From: Roseiarcus sp963835215
Lineage (GTDB): Bacteria > Pseudomonadota > Alphaproteobacteria > Rhizobiales > Beijerinckiaceae
Length of the DNA: 64,000 nt
Reading direction: 5' to 3'
Assembly (NCBI GenBank): GCA_963835215.1
Contig: CAWIES010000004.1
Location: forward strand, 682,001-746,000
This document shows positions 27,926 to 36,486 of the stretch, piece by piece. Within the stretch, counting starts at the first letter, position 1, and each line of letters begins with the position of its first letter. A model generated the notes under the pieces. It ran no database searches and was not told the DNA's origin. It was given only the letters and a program-made list of their open reading frames with translations. The position numbers and the translations under genes were made by a program.

Positions 27926-28696
27926 ATGAAGCTGCACTGGGCCGCCTGCGTTGCGGCGATGATCGGAGTGGCGGCGTTGGTCCCGGCGCGCCAGGCGGCG
28001 GCCGACGAGTTCACTCCGGCGCAGAAGCAGGAGATGGGCGCCTTCATCAAGGATTACCTCGTCGAGCATCCCGACGTGCTGCGCGCTGCGATCGAAGCGC
28101 TCGACAAGCACGACAAGGAGGTCGCCGCGGCGGAGAGTCAGAAGACGATCACCGATCAGGCCGGGCCGCTGTTCTTCTCGAAGTTCCAAGCCGACGTCGG
28201 CAATCCCGATGGCACGGCGACGCTGGTCGAGTTCTTCGACTACAACTGCCACTACTGCAAAGGCGCCCTGCCCGATATGGCGCGCCTGATGAAGGACGAC
28301 CCGAAGCTCAAAATCGTCCTCAAGGACTTCCCCGTCCTCGGGCCGGGCTCGGTCGAGGCGGCGCGGGTCGCCAGCGCCGCCCGCAATCAGCTCCCCGGGG
28401 ACCGCTTCTGGGACTTCCACTATAAGCTGCTGGGTATGCACGGGCCGATCGGCAAAGCCGAGGCGCTGACGGTGGCCAAGGAGATGGGCCTCGACATGGA
28501 CCGTCTCGCCAAGGACATGACCGATCCGCAGATCGACGCCGGCCTGCAGCAGATCATGTCGATGGCCGACGCGCTGCAGATCAACGGCACGCCCTCATTC
28601 GTCGTCGGCCAGGAAGTCGTGGTCGGCGCGGTCGGCTACGACCAGCTCAAAGAGAAGATCGACGCCGTCCATAAGTGCGGCCACAGCGTCTGCTGA
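27926..28696 (+). CDS. DsbA-family thiol:disulfide oxidoreductase, periplasmic
   Basis: 256 residues from the ATG at 27926 (AGGAG six bases upstream). Sec signal peptide ('LHWAACVAAMIGVAALVPA'), an N-terminal helical segment ('KQEMGAFIKDYLVEHPDVL') typical of ScsC/Com1-like DsbA proteins, then the thioredoxin fold with the active-site 'FFDYNCHYCKG' (CxxC at about 107-110) and the cis-Pro loop 'NGTPSFVVG'. C-terminal Cys residues ('HKCGHSVC') add an unusual third and fourth thiol. It sits upstream of a Flp pilin gene but is on the same strand with a 190-base gap containing hairpins. Confidence 0.88.
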   Translation: MKLHWAACVAAMIGVAALVPARQAAADEFTPAQKQEMGAFIKDYLVEHPDVLRAAIEALDKHDKEVAAAESQKTITDQAGPLFFSKFQADVGNPDGTATLVEFFDYNCHYCKGALPDMARLMKDDPKLKIVLKDFPVLGPGSVEAARVASAARNQLPGDRFWDFHYKLLGMHGPIGKAEALTVAKEMGLDMDRLAKDMTDPQIDAGLQQIMSMADALQINGTPSFVVGQEVVVGAVGYDQLKEKIDAVHKCGHSVC

Positions 28697-28703
28697 AGGA
28701 GGC

Positions 28704-28758
28704 GCGCCAGCTCTGGCGCCGTCGCCATGGCCGTTTAGCTGGCCTTTACCAAGCCAGC
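28704..28758 (+). terminator. Two hairpins after the DsbA-like gene
   Basis: First GCGCCAG (28704-28710) pairs with CTGGCGC (28713-28719) over a two-base loop; then GCTGGC (28738-28743) pairs with GCCAGC (28753-28758) over nine bases. No T-run follows. They could slow or end transcription before the Flp pilin gene, but evidence is only structural. Confidence 0.35.
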
Positions 28759-28890
28759 AGGAGAAGGCGTTGGGGCCGATTCTGGCGGTCCGAATTAACC
28801 TGGCCGCAACGGCCCGCTCCTAGATTGCCCCTACACCGAGCGGCGAAGTCAACACGCCTTCGGGATAGTTTTTGGAGCAGGAGCAAAGTT

Positions 28891-29055
28891 ATGATCAAGT
28901 CCCTCAAGTCTTTCGTCAGCAACGAGTCCGGCGCGACCGCGATCGAATACGCCCTTATCGCCTCGCTCATCGCCGTGTTCATCATCGCCGCTCTGTCGGC
29001 CCTCGGCACCAAGCTGTCGAGCGAGTTCGCCGAAGTCGGCGCGGCCCTCAAGTAA
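28891..29055 (+). CDS. Flp-type pilin (orphan)
   Basis: 54 residues. Class III (Flp/Tad) prepilin: short charged leader 'MIKSLKSFVSNESG', the processing region 'ATAIEYALIASLIAVFIIAAL' with the conserved Glu-Tyr pair, then 'LSALGTKLSSEFAEVGAAL'. The prepilin peptidase cuts after Gly before Ala. GGAGCAGGAGCAAAGTT precedes the ATG. No tad secretion genes are in the window, so the assembly machine must be elsewhere. Followed by a strong terminator, so it is a single-gene transcript. Confidence 0.9.
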   Translation: MIKSLKSFVSNESGATAIEYALIASLIAVFIIAALSALGTKLSSEFAEVGAALK

Positions 29056-29084
29056 GACTTCAAAGCCTTACGGCTTTCTTCGAG

Positions 29085-29115
29085 CGCCGGCGAGGATCTC
29101 CTCGCCGGCGTTTTT
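29085..29115 (+). terminator. Rho-independent terminator of the Flp pilin gene
   Basis: Stem CGCCGGCGAGGA (29085-29096) with TCCTCGCCGGCG (29099-29110), very short loop, followed by TTTTT (29111-29115). Confidence 0.85.
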
Positions 29116-29221
29116 CGTTGCGCGGCGGCTGTGGACTTGACCCGCGCGCCACAAGACTCGAATCGCCGATTGGATTAAGGAAGGCGTCCTCGATCCTTAC
29201 TCCATTCGCGGGGCGTTGCGC

Positions 29222-30046
29222 GTGACTGCCTTCCAAGCCATCGTCATGGCCGTCCTGCAAGGCGTAACCGAGCTTTTCCCGATCAGCAGTCTCGGCCACG
29301 CGGTCATCCTGCCGCGCCTGCTGAATTGGCCGATCGACGAACGGGCGCCCGACTTTCTGCCGTATCTCGTCGTCATGCACCTCGGCACCGCGACCGCGCT
29401 GTTCCTCTATTTCTGGCGCGATTGGTTTGCCTTCTTCGGCTCGCTCATTTCGACCTCGAGCCCGCGCGCGCAGACCGACCGGCGCATCTTCGCCCTGGTC
29501 GTGCTGGCGACCATTCCGGCGGTGGTCGTCGGGTATGGTTTCCGAAAGCTTCTCGGCGACGCCTTTGGCACCCCGACGCTTGCCGCCTTCGTCCTGATCG
29601 TCAACGGCTTCGTCCTTTATTTCGCCGACTGGATCGCCGGCGAGGCGACCGGCGCGCTCGACGAGCTCAACTGGAAGGGCGCGCTGACGATCGGCGTCGC
29701 GCAGTGTTTCGCTCTGGTGCCCGGCTTCTCGCGCTCCGGCCTGACCATCGCCGCGGGCGTTGTCGCCGGCCTCAAGCACGAGGCGGCGGCGCGTTTCTCG
29801 TTTCTGATGGCGACGCCGATCATCCTCGGCGCGACCGTGCTCGAAGCGCCCAAGCTCTTGCGCCAGGGAACCACGCTCGGCGGCGCGGCGATCCTCTCGG
29901 GGGTCGTCGCGGGAATCGTCGCCTACGCCAGCCTCGTCTTCCTGATGCGTTATTTTCGCACCAACGAATTCGAGGCGATGCGGCCGTTTTCCTATTATTG
30001 CGCCGCCGCCGGCCTGTTCAGCCTGGCGGTGATCGCCTTCTTCTGA
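29222..30046 (+). CDS. uppP: Undecaprenyl-diphosphatase
   Basis: 274 residues (GTG at 29222; TTG at 29216 gives two more). Integral membrane enzyme that recycles the undecaprenyl carrier for peptidoglycan synthesis and confers bacitracin resistance. Signatures: 'QGVTELFPISSLGHAVILPRLL' close to the N-terminus (a variant of the E-x-x-x-E plus PISSxGH motif) and 'VPGFSRSGLTIAAG' (the P-G-x-S-R-S-G motif), plus about eight hydrophobic segments. It lies alone between the pilin terminator and the EcsC gene. Start context is weak, so the first residues are uncertain. Confidence 0.92.
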   Translation: MTAFQAIVMAVLQGVTELFPISSLGHAVILPRLLNWPIDERAPDFLPYLVVMHLGTATALFLYFWRDWFAFFGSLISTSSPRAQTDRRIFALVVLATIPAVVVGYGFRKLLGDAFGTPTLAAFVLIVNGFVLYFADWIAGEATGALDELNWKGALTIGVAQCFALVPGFSRSGLTIAAGVVAGLKHEAAARFSFLMATPIILGATVLEAPKLLRQGTTLGGAAILSGVVAGIVAYASLVFLMRYFRTNEFEAMRPFSYYCAAAGLFSLAVIAFF

Positions 30047-30131
30047 GCCGCCCCCTTAAGAATGGCGCCCGACGCCCCTACATGACAGCGAGGCGGGTGG
30101 CCGAGGGCGCCCGTTCGCGGAGCACGGGCGC

Positions 30132-30974
30132 ATGAGCCAATTGACCGCCATCGAGGTTCTGCCTCCTGGCCTGCTGTCGAGCGCCGAACTTGAGGAGCTG
30201 CGCTTTGCCGCGCGCTGCCTCGAAGGGCGCAGTTTCGCTTCGCGCGCCGCCGCTGTGCTCGGCCGTCAGGTCGAGGCGTTCGCGTCGCTCGCTGCCCGGA
30301 TCGGTGCGCCGCCTCGCCGGACGCGTCGCCGAGGGCGCGCTGAGGACGGCGCTGCGGGCCGCGCTGCGCACGATCGACACTGACGGCCGCGCCCAAAGCC
30401 GCGCGCGGCGCGCACAAGGCGGCGGCGGCTGCGTCCGGAGCGATCGGGGGCGCTTTCGGTCTGGCCTCGACCGCGATCGAATTGCCGCTCACCACCACCA
30501 TCCTGATGCGCTCGATCGCCCAGATCGCGCGCGAAGAGGGCGAAGACCCGAGAACGCCCGAAGGCGCGCTCGCCTGCCTCGAAGTGTTCGCGCTCGAGCG
30601 ACGAACCGGGCGAAGCGGCGCTCGAAAGCGGCTATTTCGCGGTGCGCGGCGCGCTCGCCCGCTCGGTCGCCGACAGCGCGCGTTATCTCGCCAGCCACAG
30701 CCTCGCCAGCGAGAGCGCGCCGGCGATGGCGCGCCTGATCGCCCAGATCGCGGCCCGCTTCGGCCTCGTCGTCAGCGAAAAATTCGCCGCCCAGGCCGTG
30801 CCGGTGGTCGGCGCGATCGGCGGCGCGGCGATCAATCTCGCCTTCGCCGAACATTTCCAGACCCTGGCGCGCGGGCACTTCATCATCCGCCGGCTCGAGC
30901 GCCAGCGCGGCGCCGAGGCTGTGCGCTTCGAATACCGCCGCCTGCGCGGCGAGACGGCCGGGCGCGGGGCCTGA
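30132..30974 (+). pseudogene. EcsC-family protein, three frameshifts
   Basis: Three successive frames cover one protein of about 279 residues; the span is a multiple of 3, as three extra bases require. Segment 1 'LTAIEVLPPGLLSSAELEELRFA'; segment 2 (after about 30290) 'LAGRVAEGALRTALRAALRTIDT'; segment 3 (after about 30385) 'AKAARGAHKAAAAASGAIGGAF'-type sequence with 'IELPLTTTILMRSIAQIA'; segment 4 (after about 30598) 'VRGALARSVADSARYLASHS'. The order 'LPxTTxxM RSIAxIAREEGED' is characteristic of EcsC (an ABC-exporter-associated soluble protein family). All three repairs remove a base. GGAG precedes the ATG. No EcsAB genes are adjacent. Confidence 0.65.
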
Positions 30975-31108
30975 TCGGCTCTGGCGACCGTCCCTGCCGC
31001 TTGGGTTCGCGAGGCCGCGCGGCGCCTCGCGCGAACCCCTCCTCGGACGTTGCCGATCGACGCTCGCCAGCGTAATCATCCTCCCCGACTGGGCTTGGGA
31101 GAAGCTGC

Positions 31109-32029
31109 GTGCTGACGCCGGAATTCGAGACCCTCGACGAACGCTTCGACAAGCTCGCGTTCGACAACGCCCATATCGATAAACTCTATACCGGCTGTCG
31201 CTGGGCCGAAGGGCCCGCCTACTTCGCGGCGGGCAAATATCTTATCTGGTCGGACATCCCCAACGACCGCGTGCTGCGCTACGACGAGACCAGCGGCGCA
31301 GTCTCGACCTTCCTTGCGCCCGCCAACAATCACAACGGCCATTCGGTCGACCGCCAGGGCCGGCTTATTTCGTGCGAGCATCGCGGCCGCTGCATCTCGC
31401 GCATCGACCACGACGGAACGCGCCGCGTTCTCGCCGACCGCTTCCAAGGCAAGCGTCTCAACTCGCCCAACGACGCGATCGTGAAGTCGGACGGTTCGAT
31501 CTGGTTCTCCGATCCGACCTACGGCATCGATTCCGACTACGAGGGCGACGCCGCGCCGGAAGAAGTCGGCGCCAGCAACGTCTATCGCCTCGATCCCGAC
31601 ACCGGCGATCTCGCGGCGGTCGCCACCGATTTCGTCAAGCCCAACGGCCTCGCCTTCTCGCTCGACGAGACGCAGCTCTACATCGCCGACACAGGCGCAA
31701 CGCATGTCAATAACGGACCGCGCCACATTCGGGTCGCGAAGGTCGGCGCGGACGCGCGCTCGCTCGGCCCGGCAAAATTGTTCGCCGAATCCACCGCCGG
31801 CCTGTTCGACGGCTTTCGCGTCGACACCAAAGGCAATATCTGGACCTCGGCCGCCGATGGCGTGCATATCTACGCGCCCGACGCCACGCTGATCGGCAAG
31901 ATCAAGATCCCCGAAGTGGTCGCCAATGTTTGCTTCGGCGGCCCCAAGCGCAATCGGCTCTACATTTGCGCCACCACCTCGCTCTACGCGGTCTACGTCA
32001 ACGCGCGCGGCGCCAGCTGGCCGACCTGA
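31109..32029 (+). CDS. SMP-30/gluconolactonase/LRE family sugar lactonase
   Basis: 306 residues; GTG start preceded by GGGAGAAG. Six-bladed beta-propeller of the SMP-30 family, a divalent-metal lactonase. Metal ligands are visible as Glu in 'CRWAEGPAYF', Asn in 'LNSPNDAIV', Asn in 'VKPNGLAFS' and Asp in 'LFDGFRVD'; the motif 'GSIWFSDPTYGID' is typical. Cytoplasmic, no signal peptide. It opens sugar acid lactones in oxidative sugar pathways; the sugar cannot be named. No sugar dehydrogenase gene is adjacent. Confidence 0.85.
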   Translation: MLTPEFETLDERFDKLAFDNAHIDKLYTGCRWAEGPAYFAAGKYLIWSDIPNDRVLRYDETSGAVSTFLAPANNHNGHSVDRQGRLISCEHRGRCISRIDHDGTRRVLADRFQGKRLNSPNDAIVKSDGSIWFSDPTYGIDSDYEGDAAPEEVGASNVYRLDPDTGDLAAVATDFVKPNGLAFSLDETQLYIADTGATHVNNGPRHIRVAKVGADARSLGPAKLFAESTAGLFDGFRVDTKGNIWTSAADGVHIYAPDATLIGKIKIPEVVANVCFGGPKRNRLYICATTSLYAVYVNARGASWPT

Positions 32030-32161
32030 GGGCGACTGCGGCCGATTGCCCTTCTCTTTCATAGGATTAGCGGCAGCCTCTCGGCTCGGGGACGAGCTGG
32101 CGCGCCCGCGCGCCGCTAACCACGCCGCGCGCATTCGATTGCCTCAATCCGCTCCCCGCCA

Positions 32162-32176
32162 TTAACGTTTTGTTAG
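32162..32176 (+). promoter_or_regulatory. CtrA-like half-site, TTAA-N7-TTAG
   Basis: TTAA (32162-32165), seven bases, TTAG (32173-32176), one mismatch from the TTAA-N7-TTAA consensus of the alphaproteobacterial cell-cycle regulator CtrA. It lies 45 bases upstream of the DUF2865 gene's chosen start. One mismatch in an eight-base motif is weak evidence. Confidence 0.25.
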
Positions 32177-32220
32177 CGATATGGGCGCGCCGCGCCCCGC
32201 TTCATTGCGTGGGTTCCTCC

Positions 32221-32961
32221 GTGGCGAGCAGCCGCATTGTCTTGACCGCTCTCGCGCTCATCGCCGGGGCCGCAACGCACGAACACGCCGGCGCGGCGGA
32301 GTTCGAACTGCTGCCCCTGGCTGCGCCGCGCGCCGCTGTCGCCCGCGTCGTCAGCGCCCCGGCCCCGGCGGCGCGCGCCTTCTGCGTGCGGCTGTGCGAC
32401 GGGTATTTCTTCCCGCTTCCCTCCGCCTCGGGGCCATTCGCCGCGGGCGAGGAGGAAGCCAACTGCCGCGCCCTGTGTCCGGCGGCGAGCGTCGCGCTCT
32501 ACCATCTCTCGGGCGCCGCCAACGAAATCACTGAGGCGACCTCGGCGAGCGGCGAACCCTACGCCGCCCTGCCGACCGCGTTCCGCTACCGGGCCGTCGC
32601 TCCGGCCGCTTGCGGCTGCCGGCGCGCCGGCGAGGCCGGGCTCGACTATTGGCGCGATCCGACGCTGCGCAGCGGCGACGCGGTGATGACCAGCGAGGGT
32701 GTCGTGATCTTCCACGGCGCCGGCGGCGGGGCGCCATACAGCCGCGCCGATTTCGCCCCGCTCGACGGGGCGCCGATCGGCTCGCTCCAGCGCGCGGGCT
32801 TGAGTGCGTTTGCGCCTACGAGCCCTCCCCAATCGGCGGTCGAGGAAGACGCTGCGGCGCGCCGAACGAGTGGACAAGGGATTGAAGAGGCGCAGCGCGC
32901 CGGCGCGTCGGCGGCCGGCGAAATTCGCTTCCTCGCCGCGCCCGCAGACGGAGGCGGCTAG
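32221..32961 (+). CDS. DUF2865 domain protein, exported
   Basis: 246 residues from the GTG at 32221, chosen because the following 'RIVLTALALIAGAATHEHAGA' is a good signal peptide; a TTG at 32170 would add 17 residues. The DUF2865 core is clear: 'FCVRLCDGYFFPL' (Cys pair), 'ANCRALCPAASVALYHLSG', then 'YAALPTAFRYRAV..ACGCRR' and 'DPTLRSGDAVMTSEGVVIFHG'. The Cys pairs probably form disulfides in the periplasm. The C-terminal 60 residues are low-complexity. The function of the family is unknown; it is found mainly in Hyphomicrobiales. Confidence 0.75.
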   Translation: MASSRIVLTALALIAGAATHEHAGAAEFELLPLAAPRAAVARVVSAPAPAARAFCVRLCDGYFFPLPSASGPFAAGEEEANCRALCPAASVALYHLSGAANEITEATSASGEPYAALPTAFRYRAVAPAACGCRRAGEAGLDYWRDPTLRSGDAVMTSEGVVIFHGAGGGAPYSRADFAPLDGAPIGSLQRAGLSAFAPTSPPQSAVEEDAAARRTSGQGIEEAQRAGASAAGEIRFLAAPADGGG

Positions 32962-33053
32962 CGCCGAGGCTTCGCCGAGCCCGGCCAAGATGTTAACAAG
33001 GGCGCGGCCGACTCGGCCGGTCCGCCGCGCGCCCGGATGGAGCGCCGCGCCGA

Positions 33054-33081
33054 CCATGCCCAAGGAACCATGCCCAAGGAT
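33054..33081. repeat. Two tandem 14-bp units before the AsmA gene
   Basis: CCATGCCCAAGGAA followed by CCATGCCCAAGGAT. Each unit carries ATG and an AAGGA stretch. They lie about 70 bases upstream of the AsmA start, in a gap with no gene. Confidence 0.7.
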
Positions 33082-33149
33082 ATGAGGCGGCGGTTGTCCT
33101 GCTCGCAACGGAGCGGGGGCCGCGGGAGGGATCGGAGCAAAAGTCGCCC

Positions 33150-34895
33150 ATGCGTCGCAGCGTGAAATTGACCATCGCCGTCGCAGCGGCATTGGCGTTG
33201 GTCGCCGGCTTCTACCGCTGGCCGATTGCCTCTGCCCGCGTCGGCGCGGAGTTCAATCGCGCGATGCCGCCAATCGGTCTGCATTGGCGCGGGCCCGAGC
33301 GCGTCACGCTGACGTTGTTGCCCTGGCCGACGCTGCGCGTCGTCGGCGTCGATCTGCTCGAAGCGGACGGGCGCAGCCTGCTCACCGCGCCCACGGCTCG
33401 CTTCCCGCTTTCGCTCGTCGGGCTGCTTCGCGGCGGCTTCGTGCCGACCGGCGCGATACTCGAGAGCCCGACGGCGCTCCTCGATCTCGATGCCGCTCCG
33501 GCGCTCGCGGAGGAGCGCGCCGTCGCCGACGACTCGGGCGAGGCGAGCGTCGGCGCTTGGTCGAGCGTGCGCCTGCGCGGCGGTGTGCTGCACGTCGTCA
33601 GCGCTTCGCGCCATCTCGATTCGCTGATCGAGAATCTCGAGGGCGGCTTCGATTGGCGACGCGCCGACTCGCCGTTGCGCTTCAGGCTGGCGGGCGCGTG
33701 GCGCGGCCAAAGCGTCTCGATCAACGGGCGCATCGACAATCCGCGCGATCTGCTGCGCGACCGCGCGAGCGGCGTCGGGCTGATGATCGCCTCGCCGTCA
33801 TTCTCGCTTTCCGCCGATGGCCAATGGAGCGGCGACGGCTCGCCCGGCTTTGCCGGCCGCTTGTCGCTCGACATCCGCTCGCTCGCCGCGGCGACGCGGC
33901 TGCTCGGGGGCGAGCCGAGCCCCTTCCCGCTCGGCGACGCCTTCACCCTCTCGGGCAATGCGCAAAGCGTCGGCGGCGCGCTGACGCTGAGCGCGGCGAA
34001 ACTGACCGCCGCGAGCCAGCAGTTCGATGGCGCGCTCACGCTCGATCGCCAGAACGGGCGCTACGCCATCTCCGGCACGCTGGCGGCGGACAAGTTGGAT
34101 CTCGAAGCGCTCACCGGGCCCCCGCCTGACCTGCTGACCTACGCCGGCGAGTGGAGCGACCAACCTTTTACATTCGCGCCGCCGCGCGACATCGATCTTG
34201 ACCTGCGGCTCTCCGCAACGCGGCTCGAGTGGCGGGGCCACGGTGTCGACGATGCGGCAGGTTCGCTGATGTGCAAGGCGGGGCGTTGCAGCGCCGCCCT
34301 GCTCGAAGCCGCCGCCTATCAAGGCGCGCTGAAGGGCGAACTGAGCGTGGCGCGCGTTGCGCGCGGCCTCGAGGCGCAGGCGACGCTCTCGCTGACCGAC
34401 GCAGACCTCGGCGCCGCGTTCACCGAATTCGGCTGGAGCGGATACCACGGCCGCGGCGACGTCGAAGCGACACTGAAGTCGACCGGCTTTGCCGCGTCCG
34501 ATTCAATTCTCTCGCTGTCAGGTCAGGCGAGCGCGACTTTGAAAGCAGGCGCTGTCGATGGCGTCAGCGTCGAAGAGGCGATGCGCCGCAGTTTACGCCG
34601 CCCGGTCGACGTCGCGCGCGACCTCGCCAATGGCGCAACGCGCTTCTCGCTCGCGAAGGTGCGCCTGTCGCTCGCCGGCGGAGTGGCGACGATTGACGAA
34701 GGCCATATCGAGGGCCCGGGTTCAGCGATCGAGGTCTCGGGCACGATCGACATCGCCGACCGAACGGTGGAGGCCCGCGCCTACGCTGCGCAGTCCGACG
34801 CCCAGGGCGCCCCGTCGCCTGACGCCGCGCGCTTGACGATCATGCTCTTTGGCCCGTGGTCCGCGCTGAACGTGACGACATCGTCAGGCGACTGA
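33150..34895 (+). CDS. AsmA-family envelope protein
   Basis: 581 residues. A single N-terminal helix ('LTIAVAAALALVAGFYRWPI') followed by a large beta-rich periplasmic domain with repeated 'G..L....A.L..DG.' strands and an AsmA C-terminal domain ('VRLSLAGGVATIDEGHIEGPGS', 'VSGTIDIADRTVEARAYA'). The family (AsmA, TamB, YhdP relatives) is implicated in lipid transport between membranes and outer-membrane assembly. The assignment rests on the architecture and the characteristic C-terminal block. GGGAGGGATCGGAG lies upstream of the ATG. It stands alone, next to DUF2865 on the same strand. Confidence 0.75.
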   Translation: MRRSVKLTIAVAAALALVAGFYRWPIASARVGAEFNRAMPPIGLHWRGPERVTLTLLPWPTLRVVGVDLLEADGRSLLTAPTARFPLSLVGLLRGGFVPTGAILESPTALLDLDAAPALAEERAVADDSGEASVGAWSSVRLRGGVLHVVSASRHLDSLIENLEGGFDWRRADSPLRFRLAGAWRGQSVSINGRIDNPRDLLRDRASGVGLMIASPSFSLSADGQWSGDGSPGFAGRLSLDIRSLAAATRLLGGEPSPFPLGDAFTLSGNAQSVGGALTLSAAKLTAASQQFDGALTLDRQNGRYAISGTLAADKLDLEALTGPPPDLLTYAGEWSDQPFTFAPPRDIDLDLRLSATRLEWRGHGVDDAAGSLMCKAGRCSAALLEAAAYQGALKGELSVARVARGLEAQATLSLTDADLGAAFTEFGWSGYHGRGDVEATLKSTGFAASDSILSLSGQASATLKAGAVDGVSVEEAMRRSLRRPVDVARDLANGATRFSLAKVRLSLAGGVATIDEGHIEGPGSAIEVSGTIDIADRTVEARAYAAQSDAQGAPSPDAARLTIMLFGPWSALNVTTSSGD

Positions 34896-35048
34896 CGCGG
34901 GTCCGATCAAAGTCGCCCAAAGACAATTGGCGCCGGGAAACTTGGGTGATGTTGTCGGCGCCGGCGAACGGCCCTATGGGTTCGAGGTGGCGTTGACAGC
35001 AATCGCCGCACGCAGTAATTGCATAAAATTCAAAGAGTTCGTGCGTCC

Positions 35049-35381
35049 ATGGAAGCCCGCCTCGCAAAGTTCGGCATCGGTCAGATCGTCCGCCACCGCG
35101 TTTACCCGTTCCGCGGTGTTATTTACAACGTCGATCCGACCTTCGCCAATACCGAGGAATGGTGGCGCTCGATCCCGGAGGAGGTGCGTCCGGGCAAGGA
35201 CCAGCCCTTTTATCACCTCTACGCCGAGAATACGGAAAGCCAGTACGTCGCTTACGTCTCGGAGCAAAATCTGGTGCTCGACGATTCCGGCGACCCGGTG
35301 AGCCACCCGCAGGTGGACGAGCTGTTCGTGCGCACCGACAAGGGCCACTATCGCCTGCGCAACCGGCCGCTCGCTTCCTGA
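35049..35381 (+). CDS. hspQ: HspQ-family heat shock protein
   Basis: 110 residues from the ATG at 35049 ('MEARLAKFGIGQIVRHRVYPFRG'). Almost every family signature is present: 'HRVYPFRGVIYNVDPTFANTEEWW', 'IPEEVRPGKDQPFYHLYAENTES', 'YVAYVSEQNLVLDDSGDP' and 'HPQVDELF'. HspQ is a small DNA-binding-like protein and Lon-protease specificity factor, heat-induced. No sigma-32 box could be assigned. It is close to the 3' end of the convergent IalB gene. Confidence 0.92.
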   Translation: MEARLAKFGIGQIVRHRVYPFRGVIYNVDPTFANTEEWWRSIPEEVRPGKDQPFYHLYAENTESQYVAYVSEQNLVLDDSGDPVSHPQVDELFVRTDKGHYRLRNRPLAS

Positions 35382-35479
35382 CGCCTCGGGCGCAAGCCAG
35401 TCTCAAAAACCCTGCTCAGCCGATCGCGGCCGCGCGCGCGCGGGGGCGAACCAGCCTCCCGGCGAGCGCCGACGCTTCG

Positions 35480-36249
35480 CTATTTGGCCGGGGTCGCGGC
35501 GGGCGCCGGAGCCGGAGCCGGAGCGGCCCCAGGGGCCGGCGCGGCGGACTGCTGCTGCTGCTCGAGCTTCTTGCGCTGCTCTTCGGCGCGCTGCTCGAGC
35601 TGCTTCTGCAGCTCCTGATTCTGCTGCTCAAGCAGCTTGGGATCGACCGCCGGTCCATCGAAAGCCGCGCCGAATTCCTTCATCGGCAGGTTGAAGGTCA
35701 CTTCGATATTGCCCTGATTGCGCACGATAACGCTGGCCGTCTGCGCCTTCTTCAGCGCGTCCAGCGTCTTGCCGTTGAGATCGGCTTCGGCGAAGCAGCC
35801 ATTGGGGAAGCAGATGGCGAACTTGCCCTCGATCGGATCGCCCTTGTCGATCACCAAGCGAAAGCCCGGCTTCAGCAACAGGCCGACCGGCAGCAGAAAG
35901 CGCGCGATGCGGCGATCCTCGCTCGACATCTGATAGACCGCGACCGCCAGAGTCGGCGGCTGGTCGGCGGCCTGACCGAAATCGCGGGTTGTGTAGCAAA
36001 CTTCCTTGCCGGTGTTCTGATCCTTGCCGCAGATTTTGGTCCAGGGCGCCTGCATCGGCGACAAATCGAGTTTGACCGGACCGGACGGAGCAGCGGCCGG
36101 CGCAGCGGGCTCGCCGCCGGCGCAACCTGCGCGACCTGCACGGGCGCGGCCGGCGCCTGCTTGGCCGATTGCGCCAACGCGCCGCTCGCCGTCAGGACCA
36201 ACCCTGCAGCCAAGACCAGAGCGCCGCGGCGCTCGAACGGGAAGGTCAT
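35480..36249 (-). pseudogene. IalB-family invasion-associated protein, one frameshift
   Basis: Two frames give about 256 residues. The first ('MTFPFERRGALVLAAGLVL...GALAQSAK', AAAGGACG before the ATG at 36249) holds the signal peptide; the second continues 'SGPVKLDLSPMQAPWTKICGKDQ' to the end. They are joined near 36112-36117, where one missing base (GGCGGCGAG for GGCGGCGGAG) breaks the frame; the span is 2 modulo 3, as a deletion requires. The domain shows the conserved 'WTKICGKDQNTGKEVCYTTRDFG' with two Cys, 'VGLLLKPGFRLVIDKG' and 'FAICFPNGCFAEADL' with two more Cys. The C-terminus is Gln-rich, then Pro/Ala-rich. This is the only frame break in the window that needs a deletion. Confidence 0.8.
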
Positions 36250-36486
36250 GAAACGTCCTTTCGATCGGTGATCAGCAGCTTTCGGCCGCGCTCGGCGCGA
36301 CGCGCCTGCCTTGTCGCGCCAATGCGGCCATAAAGGGGCGCGCGACCGCTGCCGCGCGCCGGCGCCCTCTTTCCACATCCGCGGCGACAATCCAACCAAA
36401 ATTTCGCTTAGACATGCAGATGCTGGCTAGGTGTTGCCGGCGCGCCGCGCCGTGACGGGCAGCGGTCGGCTCTCTAAGATGCGCCC

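Noticed and set aside
28801..28820. A sigma-54 promoter before the Flp pilin
   Set aside because: No GG-N10-GC pair with TGGCAC and TTGCA fits the sequence at the proper spacing.
28697..28890. A tRNA or small RNA gene in the gap before the Flp pilin
   Set aside because: The hairpins present do not form a cloverleaf and there is no tRNA TTCGAAT-type arm.
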